The notes below the pieces were generated by a model. That model had not been told where the DNA came from and searched no databases. It saw nothing but the letters and a program-made list of their open reading frames with translations. A stretch of 64,000 nt of DNA from the NCBI GenBank assembly GCA_963837155.1, contig CAWIMB010000002.1:2852001-2916000 (forward strand). Reading direction: 5' to 3'. A program made the translations under genes and the position numbers. How positions within the stretch are numbered: position 1 is the stretch's first letter; each line of letters begins with the position of its first letter. Below are positions 45,221-54,234 of the stretch, one piece after another. Source of the DNA: DASQHW01 sp963837155. Lineage in GTDB: Bacteria > Actinomycetota > Acidimicrobiia > IMCC26256 > PALSA-610.

Positions 45221-46161
45221 CAGAGCGTCGTCCGCGTGAGATGCGGGCCGACTTCGGCGCCGAACGCCGCGATCTGGTCGCACTGCTCGTCGCACGAGCG
45301 TGCCAACAATCGCACTTGCAGGTGCGCAACGCCGAGTGCCCCCAGACGACTGTTCGCGAAGTCGATGATTCGTTGGGACGATCCCGAAAGCACGCCCTTG
45401 GGCAGCTCCCACGATGCGTCGCCGACGTGGGCGAGCAGGTGATAGCCGATCTCCGGCCGTGCTCCCGGGCGTACGTCGTCCGCCTCAGCGATGATCGCCG
45501 AGATGTCGTCGCCCAGCCGATCGAGCGGCGTCGCTTGCGGGATCCATCCGTCGCCGAGGTGCGCGACCCGGCGCAGCGCGGGCTTGCCCGACCCTCCGAT
45601 CCAGATTGGCGGATGCGGTTGCTGCACCGGGCGAGGCCGCTGACCGACGTCGCCGATCCACTCATTGGTCAGCGCTTCTTTGATCTGCACGAGCGCGTGG
45701 TCGGTGATCTCACCGCGTCCTTTGAACGACACACCGAGCGCGTCGAACTCGCCCTCGACATGTCCCGCGCCAATGCCGACGATCGCGCGCCCGCCCGAAA
45801 GGCGGTCGAGCGTCGCGAATGCCTTGGCCGCGACCAGCGGATGCTGGTACGCGGCGATGAACACGTTGCTCATGAGCCGCGTGCGGGATGTGTTCGCCGC
45901 GAGGTACGAAAGCGTGGCGATCGGATCGAACCATTGCGTCGACATCATCTCGGCCGGCTCGCGCGGGATCGCAACGTGATGACATACCGCAACGTACAAG
46001 AATCCGGCGTCGTCACATGCCTGCGCGACGCGCACCATGTCGCCGACCGTGCCTTCTTGCTCCCACGGCATCGAAACCCGGACCGACAACGCCTGCACCG
46101 GCAGCTGCATCCCGTAGGCCATGACACCGTCGGGAACAACAGAGATGGTTACCCCGGCCAT
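45220..46161 (-). CDS. LLM-class F420-dependent oxidoreductase
   Basis: 313 residues. ATG 46161 chosen because it overlaps the aldehyde dehydrogenase stop by 13 bases; ATG 46122 (MAYGMQLPVQALSV) is a shorter alternative. VSMPWEQEGTVGDMVRVAQACDDAGFLYVAVCHHVAIPRE, LSGGRAIVGIGAGHVEGEFDALGV and PPIWIGGSGKPALRRVAHLGDGWIP are standard F420-LLM marks (GxGxG-type loop near the cofactor). Part of an operon with the aldehyde dehydrogenase 46149-47600 and the LLM gene 44237-45220. Confidence 0.88.
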   Translation of the reverse strand: MAGVTISVVPDGVMAYGMQLPVQALSVRVSMPWEQEGTVGDMVRVAQACDDAGFLYVAVCHHVAIPREPAEMMSTQWFDPIATLSYLAANTSRTRLMSNVFIAAYQHPLVAAKAFATLDRLSGGRAIVGIGAGHVEGEFDALGVSFKGRGEITDHALVQIKEALTNEWIGDVGQRPRPVQQPHPPIWIGGSGKPALRRVAHLGDGWIPQATPLDRLGDDISAIIAEADDVRPGARPEIGYHLLAHVGDASWELPKGVLSGSSQRIIDFANSRLGALGVAHLQVRLLARSCDEQCDQIAAFGAEVGPHLTRTTL

Positions 46162-47600
46162 ACGACGCTTTGCAGCTCGCTGTAGGCGTGCAGGCCGAAC
46201 ACGCCGCCGTCGCGCCCGACGCCGCTCCACTTGGTGCCGCCGAATGGCGTGTTGTGGTTGCGTTGCGTCGTGTTGATGCCGACGTTGCCGGCGCGCAGTC
46301 GCTTGCTGACGCGGAACGCCTGCGCGGTGTCGCTGCTGAATACGTAGTCATACAACCCGAAGTCGGTGCCGTTCGCGAGCGCGACACCTTCGTCCTCATC
46401 GTCGAACGGCAGCACGACGATCACCGGCCCGAAGATCTCCTCCTGCACCACCCTCATGCCGGCGCGACAACCCGCGATCAACGTCGGTGCCACGTAGAAA
46501 CCGCGGTCTGGCTTCTCCGGTCGTTGCCCGCCGGCCACGATCTCGCCCCCCTCGTTGCGTCCCGCGTCGACGTAGCCCTCGACCCGGTCGCGGTGCGCGC
46601 CGGTGATCAGCGGGCCGAGCACGGTGTCGGGCTCGTAGGGATCGCCAACCTTGAGACGGCCGGCCATCTTGCTGAGCCCTTCGACCACCTGGTCGTAGAC
46701 GCCGCGTTGCACGATCGCGCGGGTCGGTGCCGTGCAGATCTGGCCCGAGTGGAAGGTCCACGTCGAGCCGATCATCTGGATCGCGGTCTTCAGGTTCGCG
46801 TCGTCGAACACCAGGGCCGCGCCCTTGCCGCCGAGCTCGAGCAGCAGACGCTTCATCGTCCGGCCACCGGCTTCGCCGATGCGCACACCGACACCGGTCG
46901 AGCCCGTGAACGACACCATGTTGATGTCGCGGGATTCGACGAGCGCTTCGCCGGTTCCCGGCGTCGATCCGGTGACGACGTTGACCACGCCCGGCGGGAA
47001 GCCGACGTCGTGCATGATCCGCACGAGCTCGATCACCGCGAGCGGGTTCTGCGACGCGGGCCGCACGACCACCGTGTTGCCCATCGCGAGCGCGGGACCG
47101 AGCTTGCCTGCCATGTTGACGATCGGGAAGTTGTACGGCGTGATGCACGCCACTGCACCAACCGGTTGGCGGCGCGCGATCGCGCCCATCAGGCCACCGG
47201 GCGCGAGCGCGGTCTGCGGCATCTCCATCGGCGGCAGTGGGATCACCGGCGACTCATCCGCGAGGCGAGCGTAGGTCTCGAACCGCACTCGGGCTTGCGG
47301 CACCTGCATCTGCTTGCCCACGGCCGCGGTGCACCCGGTCTCGGCGATGACGAGCGGGAGCAGGTCCTCGAAGTGCTCCTTCATGGCGTCGGCCGTGCGT
47401 TGCAAGAGCTCAGCGCGCCGGTCGGGCGACGTCTGCGACCACTCGGGGAACGCTTCTTGGGCGGCGCGCGCGGCGTCTTCCGCCTGCGCGACCGACGCCT
47501 CGGGCGCGATCCCGACGACCTCCTCGGTCGCGGGATTGACGACGTCGTAACCGGCGCCGGTGTCGACCCACTCCCCGCCGATGAGCACCTGGGGGTTCAT
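46149..47600 (-). CDS. Aldehyde dehydrogenase family protein
   Basis: 483 residues from ATG 47600. Marks: PYNFP at 155-159, FTGST at 231-235, Glu255 in ELGGKG, nucleophile Cys289 in GQICT. At the usual Lys of the NAD-binding KPSE motif there is Arg180 (VVVRPASQ), a less common choice. Only about 35 percent similar by eye to the enzyme at 743-2206. Head of a three-gene leftward operon with two LLM oxidoreductases, so the aldehyde is probably made by, or fed to, one of them. Confidence 0.9.
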   Translation of the reverse strand: MNPQVLIGGEWVDTGAGYDVVNPATEEVVGIAPEASVAQAEDAARAAQEAFPEWSQTSPDRRAELLQRTADAMKEHFEDLLPLVIAETGCTAAVGKQMQVPQARVRFETYARLADESPVIPLPPMEMPQTALAPGGLMGAIARRQPVGAVACITPYNFPIVNMAGKLGPALAMGNTVVVRPASQNPLAVIELVRIMHDVGFPPGVVNVVTGSTPGTGEALVESRDINMVSFTGSTGVGVRIGEAGGRTMKRLLLELGGKGAALVFDDANLKTAIQMIGSTWTFHSGQICTAPTRAIVQRGVYDQVVEGLSKMAGRLKVGDPYEPDTVLGPLITGAHRDRVEGYVDAGRNEGGEIVAGGQRPEKPDRGFYVAPTLIAGCRAGMRVVQEEIFGPVIVVLPFDDEDEGVALANGTDFGLYDYVFSSDTAQAFRVSKRLRAGNVGINTTQRNHNTPFGGTKWSGVGRDGGVFGLHAYSELQSVVWPG

Positions 47601-47648
47601 GCGCGGGAGTGTAACGCGTTCTATTTTCAGATCACTAGGGTGCCCGGC

Positions 47649-48500
47649 GTGGAACTCGGCCCGGTCGGCCTCTGGACCCCGTACTTCGATCAGCTGCCCG
47701 CCACTCGTGGCGCCGAAGTCGCGCAGGAGGTCGAAACGCTCGGCTACGCGGCGGTGTGGTTTCCCGAAGCGGTCGGGCGCGACGAGCTGGTCGCGTCGGC
47801 GTTGGTTCTCGGTGCCACAACCTGTTTGGTCGTGGCGACCGGCATCGTGTCGATCTACGGGCGGGATCCAATGACGATGAACGCCGCGTGGCAAACGATC
47901 AGCGAGGCGTATCCCGATCGCTTCATCCTCGGGCTCGGCGTGAGCCACCAGCCGATGGTGGAAGGGATGCGCGGCGCCGAGTACGGGCCGCCGGTCGTGA
48001 GCATGCGGAGCTACTTGGATCGCATGGACGCGGCGCCGTACTTCGCGGTGAAACCGCCGACACCGCCCCGGCGCGTGCTCGCGGCCCTCGGGCCGCGCAT
48101 GCTCGCGCTCGCCGCCGAGCGCGCGGACGGTGCGCACCCGTACAACGTGACGCCCGAGCACACGAAGCTCGCGCGCGACATCCTGGGGCCGGACAAGCTG
48201 CTGGCGGTCGAGCAGATGGTGGTACTCACCACCGACGCCGACAAGGCACGCGAGACCGCCCGCCGCGCGCTTGCGATCTACCTGACGTTGCCGAACTACG
48301 TGAACAACTGGAAGCGGCTCGGCTTCACCGAGTTCGAAAGCGACGCTTTTCTCGACGCCATCGTGGCGTGCGGCGACGAAGCGGCAATCAAGCGCCGGGT
48401 CGACGCCCACCTCGAAGCCGGCGCCGACCATGTCTGCGTGCAGGCACTGGAGGAGCCCCTCGAGTCGTGGCGTCGGCTCGCGCCCGCACTGATTTCTTAG
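47649..48500 (+). CDS. LLM-class F420-dependent oxidoreductase
   Basis: 283 residues from GTG 47649 with AGGG nine bases upstream; GTG 47640 is in frame too. Family marks: VELGPVGLWTPYF, TLGYAAVWFPEAVGRDELVASALVLGATTCLVVATGIVSIYGRDPMTMNAAW, RFILGLGVSHQP. Divergent from the aldehyde dehydrogenase operon and possibly sharing its control region (47601-47648, AT-richer). Third F420-type gene in 4 kb. Confidence 0.88.
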   Translation: MELGPVGLWTPYFDQLPATRGAEVAQEVETLGYAAVWFPEAVGRDELVASALVLGATTCLVVATGIVSIYGRDPMTMNAAWQTISEAYPDRFILGLGVSHQPMVEGMRGAEYGPPVVSMRSYLDRMDAAPYFAVKPPTPPRRVLAALGPRMLALAAERADGAHPYNVTPEHTKLARDILGPDKLLAVEQMVVLTTDADKARETARRALAIYLTLPNYVNNWKRLGFTEFESDAFLDAIVACGDEAAIKRRVDAHLEAGADHVCVQALEEPLESWRRLAPALIS

Positions 48501-48555
48501 ATTTCTCCCCACCGCCCGTCGGAGTCGGGGGTCGCCGAGCGATGAATCGTTGGTG

Positions 48556-49062
48556 ATGGCCGAACCCGCCGATCAAGGCACCCGCTTGCTGGGGTTGTAT
48601 GACCGGGCACTGCCCCAGGTCTACGGCTACCTCCGTGCGCGCGTACCCGGCGACGCCCTCGCCGAAGACCTCACCGCCGAAACGTTCCTCGCCGCGGTGC
48701 AAGCCGTTCGCAAAGAACGCGTCACCGACCTCACAATCGCCTGGCTGGTGACCGTGGCGCGAAACAAGCTCGTGGACCACTGGCGCCGAAACGCCCGGGA
48801 GGAGCGTTCACTGCAACTCGCAAGCGATGAAGAAGCCGTCGAGGACGACGAGCAGTACTTCGAGCGGATGCGTGCGCGTGAAGTGCTCGCCGAACTTGGC
48901 GCGCACCATCGCGCCGCGTTGACGTTGCGATATCTCGACGGCCTGTCGGTGCCTGAGGTCGCCGAATTGCTCGGACGCACCGTGCACGCAACCGAAGCGC
49001 TGCTCGTGCGCGCTCGTCAGGCGTTCCGGGTCCGCTACGCAGAAGGGAGCTGTGATGGCTGA
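48556..49062 (+). CDS. ECF RNA polymerase sigma factor
   Basis: 168 residues from ATG 48556; TTG 48550 and GTG 48553 in frame are poorer choices. Region 2: YDRALPQVYGYLRARVPGDALAEDLTAETFLAAVQAV, IAWLVTVARNKLVDHWRR; region 4: LGAHHRAALTLRYLDGLSVPEVAELLGRTVHATEALLVRARQAFR. Stop overlaps the VOC gene start by eight bases. The partner lacks a clear anti-sigma fold; see the VOC entry for a short anti-sigma-like start. Confidence 0.92.
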   Translation: MAEPADQGTRLLGLYDRALPQVYGYLRARVPGDALAEDLTAETFLAAVQAVRKERVTDLTIAWLVTVARNKLVDHWRRNAREERSLQLASDEEAVEDDEQYFERMRAREVLAELGAHHRAALTLRYLDGLSVPEVAELLGRTVHATEALLVRARQAFRVRYAEGSCDG

Positions 49063-49969
49063 TCCCTTCGAAGCGCTCCGCGAGCCGCAGGCGCCGCTTG
49101 CGCCCCGTCCCGAATTCGCACGACAGCTCCGGCAGCACATCGCGGCCGAGCTCGGAACCAAGGAGGCCACCATGCCGACTCTCGCGATCCGCGAATACAC
49201 CCCCGCGCGTCTGCACTCACTGACGCCGTACCTGGCGCTCGACGACCCGGCGCGAGCGATCGAGTGGTACACCGAGGTGTTCGACGCGGTGCTCTTGGGC
49301 GACCCGATCGTGATGCCCGACGGCCGCATCGGCCATGCCGAGATGCGCGTCGGCGACACGGTGTTCATGCTGGCCGGTGATTTCCCGGAGGAACGCCACC
49401 TCAGCCCGACGACGCTCGGCGGCAGCACCGTCGGGCTCATGCTGCACGTCCCGGATGCGGACGCGACCTACGCAAAGGCCGTCGACCTCGGAGCGACCGC
49501 GCTCCGGCCGATCCGCGTGCAGTACGGCGCGCGCGGCGGCACGATCCACGACCCGTTCGGTCACCGCTGGTTCATCCAGACCGCGATCGAGCCCGACGAC
49601 GTGCCCGTGCAGGACGTGTTCGGACAGCGCTTCGGCGACGTCGGCTACCTCACGCTGCGAGTGCCCGACGGCGACCGCGCGGCGCGCTTCTACGGCGAGC
49701 TGTTCGGCTGGCGGTTGGCGGGCGGCTACCAGCCGGGCGCGTACCACATCGAGTCGATCACGCCGCCGGCCGGCATCGACACCGGTGCGGAGACGCCGAA
49801 CATCCGCCTCTACTTCCGTGTCGACGACATCGAGACCGCGGCCGCCCGCGTCCGCGAGCTCGGCGGCCAGGTGCTCTCGGTCGCCAACTACGAGTCGGGC
49901 GGCAACGCCGAATGCGTTGACGACCAAGGCCTGCGCTTCGACCTCTTCCGCCCCCGACCCGGCTACTGA
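49055..49969 (+). CDS. Two-domain VOC (glyoxalase-like) protein with anti-sigma-like N-terminal tail
   Basis: 304-305 residues. The first 38 residues (MADPFEALREPQAPLAPRPEFARQLRQHI) resemble the short helical tail placed before sigma-coupled proteins, then two VOC domains: YLALDDPARAIEWYTEVFDAV ... DPFGHRWFIQT and FGDVGYLTLRVPDGDRAARFYGELFGWRL ... DDQGLRFDLFRP. VOC domains bind a metal or hydrophobic ligand (glyoxalase, dioxygenase, resistance proteins). Overlap with the sigma gene implies a ligand-controlled sigma regulator or a target. Start ATG 49055. Confidence 0.82.
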   Translation: MADPFEALREPQAPLAPRPEFARQLRQHIAAELGTKEATMPTLAIREYTPARLHSLTPYLALDDPARAIEWYTEVFDAVLLGDPIVMPDGRIGHAEMRVGDTVFMLAGDFPEERHLSPTTLGGSTVGLMLHVPDADATYAKAVDLGATALRPIRVQYGARGGTIHDPFGHRWFIQTAIEPDDVPVQDVFGQRFGDVGYLTLRVPDGDRAARFYGELFGWRLAGGYQPGAYHIESITPPAGIDTGAETPNIRLYFRVDDIETAAARVRELGGQVLSVANYESGGNAECVDDQGLRFDLFRPRPGY

Positions 49970-50161
49970 TCTCAACGAGTGGACGGATCATCACCCCGTC
50001 CTCGGCGGCCTCGGCTTTGCCCTTCTGCTGACCGGATACATCACGGTCCGCGAGGGCTGGTCAGTCGCCGCAGTCCCCATCTTCGCAATTGAGTGGATCG
50101 GGTGGACGGCGTTGGTCATGCACAGCCGAAAGCGGCGCCATCGGGATTCGGCGCGCTCGGC

Positions 50162-50560
50162 CTAGCCCAGATGAGCTTCGGGCAACGTCGGCTCGAAGAG
50201 TTCGATCAGGTTGCCGGAGGGATCCTCGAGCAGGATCTGTTTGCCGCCGATGCCAGTGACGATCTCGTTGCGGAAGTTGGCTCCTTGCGTGCGTAGCGCG
50301 TCGACCATGGCACCGAGATCGGAAACCTCGAGCTGGAACCGGTTCCAGCCCCCAGGTTCGGGCTTCGTGCCATCGGCCATGGCCGAGCCACCACCCGGTC
50401 CGCCGCCGGGTGCACTGAGCAAGAGGCGGAGGTCGCCGCGGCTGAGCATCGCGAACGCAGGCGCCGGATGCATTTCCTCCTGGAAGCCCAACTGCTCGCA
50501 GTAGAAGGCGAGCGCGCTGTCCACGTCGTTGACGATGTAGCGAATGCTGACGGTAGCCAA
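50162..50560 (-). CDS. VOC family protein
   Basis: 132 residues, a single VOC domain pair: MATVSIRYIVNDVDSALAFYCEQLGFQEEMHP, PGGWNRFQLEVSDLGAMVDALRTQGANFRNEIVTGIGGKQILLEDPSGNLIELFEP. The Glu and His expected for metal binding are partly present (E at PSGNLIELF). Related to the C-terminal VOC half of 49055-49969. It stands alone, convergent with the VOC gene and divergent from the thioesterase. Confidence 0.83.
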   Translation of the reverse strand: MATVSIRYIVNDVDSALAFYCEQLGFQEEMHPAPAFAMLSRGDLRLLLSAPGGGPGGGSAMADGTKPEPGGWNRFQLEVSDLGAMVDALRTQGANFRNEIVTGIGGKQILLEDPSGNLIELFEPTLPEAHLG

Positions 50561-50626
50561 CGATGCCCTCCTCGCTTGACGTCACAGGTATTGGCATCGC
50601 TATACCCCTGCACCCATGCTGTCCTG

Positions 50627-51037
50627 ATGACCGACGACGCTGCGACCAAGTTCCTGCACGATGCGATGCCGTTCTGCAAGGTGCTCGATGTGCGCGCCGT
50701 GTCGTCAACTCCCGACGCCGTCGTGATCGCCTTGGACTGGAAGCCGGAACTGTGCACGAGCAATGGGCTCCTCCACGGCGGCGTGATCATGGCGCTCGCC
50801 GACTCGGCGGGTGGCGCCTGCGCGTTCGCGAACTTGCCCGAGGGCGCGATCGGAACCTCGACGATCGAGTCGAAGACGAACTTCCTCGGGGGCGTGAAGA
50901 GCGGCTCGATTACCGCGACCGCGACCGTGTTGCATCGGGGCTCGACGACGATCGTCATCGAAACGTCAGTGCGCGACGCGAACGACCGGCTCATCGCGAA
51001 AGTGACCCAAACGCAAGCGGTGCTCCGCCCGCGGTGA
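50627..51037 (+). CDS. PaaI-family hot-dog thioesterase
   Basis: 136 residues. Hot-dog fold with LCTSNGLLHGGVIMALADSAGGACAFANLP, the PaaI catalytic segment (NGLLHGGVIMALADSA), followed by TSTIESKTNFLGGVKSGSITATATVLHRGSTT. Hydrolyses acyl- or aryl-CoA thioesters. Start ATG 50627; fits the CoA-acid theme of the window. Lies between a VOC gene and the convergent GH15 gene. Confidence 0.88.
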   Translation: MTDDAATKFLHDAMPFCKVLDVRAVSSTPDAVVIALDWKPELCTSNGLLHGGVIMALADSAGGACAFANLPEGAIGTSTIESKTNFLGGVKSGSITATATVLHRGSTTIVIETSVRDANDRLIAKVTQTQAVLRPR

Positions 51038-51113
51038 GCATTCTTTGGCCATCCAATGCCCTCCAGGGGTACTGACGGGCCAGAGAACGCCGGCGGCGAA
51101 ACTCACTCTTCGT

Positions 51114-53009
51114 TCAGTCCGAGCGCGACAGTCTGGGCGACGTACTGGCTTCCGCCCGCTGGAGGTTGATCGCGGCGCCGATCAAGCCGACGTGGCTGAA
51201 GGCTTGGGGAAAGTTCCCGAGCAGCTCGTTGGTGCCGGTATCGACTTCCTCTGCCAACAGACCGACATCGTTGCTGTACGCGAGGAGACGTTCGAAGAGC
51301 GCGCGTGCTTTGTGCGTCTCGCCCAAGAGCGCGAGGTTGTCGACGAGCCAAAAGCTGCAGATGATGAAGGTTGCCTCCGGACCGTCGAGTCCGTCGTCGT
51401 ACTCGCGATACCGGTAGACGAGCCCATGGGGCGCGAGCTCGTCGGCAGTTCGACGGATGGTTGCTCGCATTCGTGGGTCGTCGACCGGCAGGAAACCGAC
51501 AAGACTGGCGAGCAGGTTCGAGGCATCCAGCGCGTCGGTACCGAACGCACGCACGAGCGCTTCGGTGGCGCGGTCGACGCCTTCAGTCTCGACCCGTTGG
51601 CGGATCTCGGCTCGCAGCTTGGTCCATCGCTCGAGGTCGGCGGGGAGCGATCGTGCGCTCGCCAGGCTTATCGCGCGATCAACTGCGACCCACGCCATGA
51701 CCTTCGACGAAACGAAGTGTTCTGGTCCGGCGCGAACCTCCCAGATTCCTTCGTCGGGGAGCGTCCAGCGGTGAGCGACAACGTCGATCGCAGCGCTGAG
51801 GAAGCGCCAAAACGACGGAGAGATGTCTCCACCGGCAAGGTGATACAGCCAAGCAGTGTCGAGGAGGTAGCCATACACGTCGAGCTGGAACTGCTTGACC
51901 GCGCCGTTGCCGATGCGGACCGGTCTCGAACCGCGAAAACCGTCAATGGTCTCCAGTTCGACCTCGGGCAAGAGTCGCTCGCCGCCGATGCCGTACATGA
52001 TCTGGAGGTCTTGAGCACGGCCGGCGGTGGTTCGCTCGAGGAAGTTCATGAAGGCGTGCGCTTCCTCGCTGTGGCCCAGCCTGACCAGCGCGTACAGGTT
52101 GAGCGCTGCATCACGCAGCCAGCAGTAGCGATAGTCCCAGTTGCGCTCGCCGCCGACGGCTTCCGGTAACGACGTCGTCGGCGCCGCGACGATGGCACCG
52201 GTCGGTGCGTAGGTGAGGGCCTTCAGCACGAGCGCGCTGCGGAGCACCTGCTCGCGATAGGGGCCGTCGTATGTGCATCTCGCCGACCAGTCGCGCCAGT
52301 AGTGAGCTGTTGCATCGACACAACGGCGCACCTGACCGCAGTCGATGCGTGCAGCGCGGAGCTCGTGGGGCAGCGCGTACGTGAGCGCGAAGAATCTTTC
52401 GTCTCCCTCCGAAAGGTCGACTTCGGCGCGACTCCGACACACTTCGACTTGGACCATGGGAACATCTGACTGCAGGACGAGACCATCGGCGCCGCCGTAC
52501 ACGACGCCCACGTTTGGGCCGCGCATTTCCAGCCGGGGAATGGTCAGACCGAAGTCGAACCGAGGACGAAAGTCGGCGCGCACACGGACGTGTCCACGTT
52601 CGCAGCGCACGAGCCTCAGCAACTGGTTCGAGCCGTGCGCAGACGACTCCACGGCCAGGTTCGTCACTGCCGCCGCAACCGCGAGGCAATCGACAACCAC
52701 GAGCACGCCGGTGTCGGTCTCGAATCGGGTCTCGAGGACATTGGTCGACGGTCGGTAGGCGCGCGTGACGGCGTAGGGGTCGGCCGGCGCAATCCGGAAG
52801 TGGCCCCCCTGGTCCCAGTCGAGCTGCCGGGCAAACACGGGACGCGCGTCGAAACGTTGGAAGCAACACCAATCGATCGAGCCGTCGCGGGAGACCAACG
52901 CCGCCGATTGGCAGTCGCCGATCAGGGCGTAGGCCCCGATTGGCGGGTAGCGCCCGATCGGCGTCGTATCCGGTTGGATGTGGACGGTCTTCTGTGGTGC
53001 TTCGGTCAT
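51114..53009 (-). CDS. GH15 glucan/trehalose hydrolase (glucoamylase-like)
   Basis: 631 residues. N-terminal beta-sandwich (IGAYALIGDCQSAALVSRDGSIDWCCFQRFDA) then the (alpha/alpha)6 barrel: TSLPEAVGGERNWDYRYCWLRDAALNLYAL, DEGIWEVRAGPEHFVSSKVMAWVAVDRAI (general acid Glu) and EVDTGTNELLGNFPQAFSHVGLIGAAINLQ (general base Glu). Actinobacterial relatives hydrolyse trehalose or alpha-glucans. No signal peptide: cytoplasmic. Start ATG 53009. The adjacent 53010-53116 gap leads into the small-protein pair on the other strand. Confidence 0.9.
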   Translation of the reverse strand: MTEAPQKTVHIQPDTTPIGRYPPIGAYALIGDCQSAALVSRDGSIDWCCFQRFDARPVFARQLDWDQGGHFRIAPADPYAVTRAYRPSTNVLETRFETDTGVLVVVDCLAVAAAVTNLAVESSAHGSNQLLRLVRCERGHVRVRADFRPRFDFGLTIPRLEMRGPNVGVVYGGADGLVLQSDVPMVQVEVCRSRAEVDLSEGDERFFALTYALPHELRAARIDCGQVRRCVDATAHYWRDWSARCTYDGPYREQVLRSALVLKALTYAPTGAIVAAPTTSLPEAVGGERNWDYRYCWLRDAALNLYALVRLGHSEEAHAFMNFLERTTAGRAQDLQIMYGIGGERLLPEVELETIDGFRGSRPVRIGNGAVKQFQLDVYGYLLDTAWLYHLAGGDISPSFWRFLSAAIDVVAHRWTLPDEGIWEVRAGPEHFVSSKVMAWVAVDRAISLASARSLPADLERWTKLRAEIRQRVETEGVDRATEALVRAFGTDALDASNLLASLVGFLPVDDPRMRATIRRTADELAPHGLVYRYREYDDGLDGPEATFIICSFWLVDNLALLGETHKARALFERLLAYSNDVGLLAEEVDTGTNELLGNFPQAFSHVGLIGAAINLQRAEASTSPRLSRSD

Positions 53010-53116
53010 CCCCGAGCTCAGCTTTTGATGGTGACCGTAACCGCGAAGCGTGCGCTGCCTCCAGAAGGACGTATTCAGCGTGCGCGACGAGGTCGCACGA
53101 AACAGAGGAGAAGACC

Positions 53117-53200
53117 ATGCTGTACAACATCGTGCGTCAACTGGCCTGGTGGCTCACAGTCGGCACCGCCCACGAGACGGCAAGGATGATCGTCCGATGA
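53117..53200 (+). CDS. 27-residue small protein
   Basis: MLYNIVRQLAWWLTVGTAHE then TARMIVR. A good ribosome binding site, GAGGAG at about 53107-53112, precedes the ATG and the stop overlaps the ATG of the next small gene (ATGA), so translation is probably coupled. The peptide is amphipathic with a Trp-Trp pair. No family. Its reality rests on the RBS and coupling only. Confidence 0.5.
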   Translation: MLYNIVRQLAWWLTVGTAHETARMIVR

Positions 53201-53436
53201 ACGCCTACGAGCGCGAGAGAGCCGAGTGTGCGGCCGACGAAGAGGTGCGCGCCGACCAGCGGCTGCGGGCGTGGCGTCGCCGGCAGATCATCAATCAGCT
53301 CGCCGACACCAATGACGATCCCCTGCACGCCAGCAGGCGCATCAGCCAGGTGCACGCCAACCAGCGCCTACGGGCGTCGCGTCGCCGGCACGTCATGAAC
53401 CGGCTCGCCGCCTGCAACGCTTCGCTGCCCGCCTGA
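53197..53436 (+). CDS. 79-residue Arg-rich small protein with internal duplication
   Basis: MNAYERERAECAADEEVRADQ, then two similar blocks: ADQRLRAWRRRQIINQLAD and ANQRLRASRRRHVMNRLAA, separated by about 20 residues. Strongly basic and helical; two blocks could be two DNA- or RNA-binding helices. Coupled to the 27-residue gene upstream. No family recognised. It lies 66 bases before the sigma gene of the peptide cluster, so it may belong to it. Confidence 0.55.
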   Translation: MNAYERERAECAADEEVRADQRLRAWRRRQIINQLADTNDDPLHASRRISQVHANQRLRASRRRHVMNRLAACNASLPA

Positions 53437-53502
53437 ATCGCAGCAGAACCGACGACACTCCCACTCTGCACGAGTGACAACGACCTCTCCTAGGATCCCA
53501 TC

Positions 53503-54234
53503 GTGGCCATCGCGGCGAGTGGGAGATCCGAGCTGGCGCTCGTGGAAGCGGCCCGGGGCGGCGACCGGAAGGCGTTTGACCAGCTGGATCGGGCGTGCCG
53601 CGGCGGGATCGAGCGAGTCCTCCGGAGCAGAGGCGTGGGGCGAGCCGAGGACGTCGCCGACCTCACGCAGGAAGTCCTGATCGTGGCGTGGCAGCGCCTG
53701 CATCAGCTCAGGGAGCCCACACGTTTTCGGCCCTGGCTGTGGGTCATCGCTCGGCGTGTCGCCGCGGTCCACGGACAGCGATTCGCGCGGGACGAGCGTG
53801 AAGAGCTGTCCGACAAGGAATCGGACGCTGCCGGTCCCGACGTCGTCGCCGAGCTGAACCAGCTCTCCGAACTCGTGACGACTGCCATTCATGGCTTGTC
53901 GGAGCGCGACAAGATGGCGCTCACGCTGATCGGTGTCGGCTTTCAGCCGCTCGACATCGCCGCGGCCATGGACGTGTCGCCCAATACCGCCAAGCAGATC
54001 GCGAAGCGAGCCCGTGATCGTCTGCGCGAGCAGCTGCGCGTCGAGCTCTCGTCGCGTCGGCGGGAGCATGGCTGTGCCGAGCTGGCGAAACTCGTCGATG
54101 CCCAACAGCTCATCGACGCGGCTCGCCACGCCAAGTCATGTCCGAACTGCTCGGCCGCCGACGACGACATTCACCTGTATCAAGCGACGCCACCGCACGA
54201 TCCGCCGGGTTCACCCGGCGGATCAGATTCCTGA
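53503..54234 (+). CDS. ECF sigma factor with C-terminal zinc-finger-like tail
   Basis: 243 residues from GTG 53503. Region 2: LALVEAARGGDRKAFDQLDRACRGG, VADLTQEVLIVAWQRLHQLREPTRFRPWLWVIARRV; region 4: LSERDKMALTLIGVGFQPLDIAAAMDVSPNTAKQIAKRARDRLREQL. The tail has Cys and His residues (HGCAELAKLVDAQQLIDAARHAKSCPNC), an anti-sigma-like HxxxC-xx-C zinc motif fused to the sigma factor. First gene of the cluster that ends at 64000; likely reader of the TGTAAC-N13-CTCCAC promoters, by inference. Confidence 0.88.
   Translation: MAIAASGRSELALVEAARGGDRKAFDQLDRACRGGIERVLRSRGVGRAEDVADLTQEVLIVAWQRLHQLREPTRFRPWLWVIARRVAAVHGQRFARDEREELSDKESDAAGPDVVAELNQLSELVTTAIHGLSERDKMALTLIGVGFQPLDIAAAMDVSPNTAKQIAKRARDRLREQLRVELSSRRREHGCAELAKLVDAQQLIDAARHAKSCPNCSAADDDIHLYQATPPHDPPGSPGGSDS

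Noticed and set aside
49968..50165. Open frame after the VOC gene with two hydrophobic stretches (LGGLGFALLLTGYITV, IFAIEWIGWTALVM)
   Set aside because: No ATG, GTG or TTG start in frame before the hydrophobic part and no RBS; it may be a broken small membrane gene but cannot be supported.
51041..51087. TTCTTTGGCC / GGCCAGAGAA hairpin between thioesterase and GH15 genes
   Set aside because: One mismatch and a long loop; not convincing as a terminator.
53030..53070. CGTAACCGCG before the small-gene pair as a fourth cluster promoter
   Set aside because: No CTCCAC at 13 bases; the nearest CTCC lies 17 bases away, so the match is weak.
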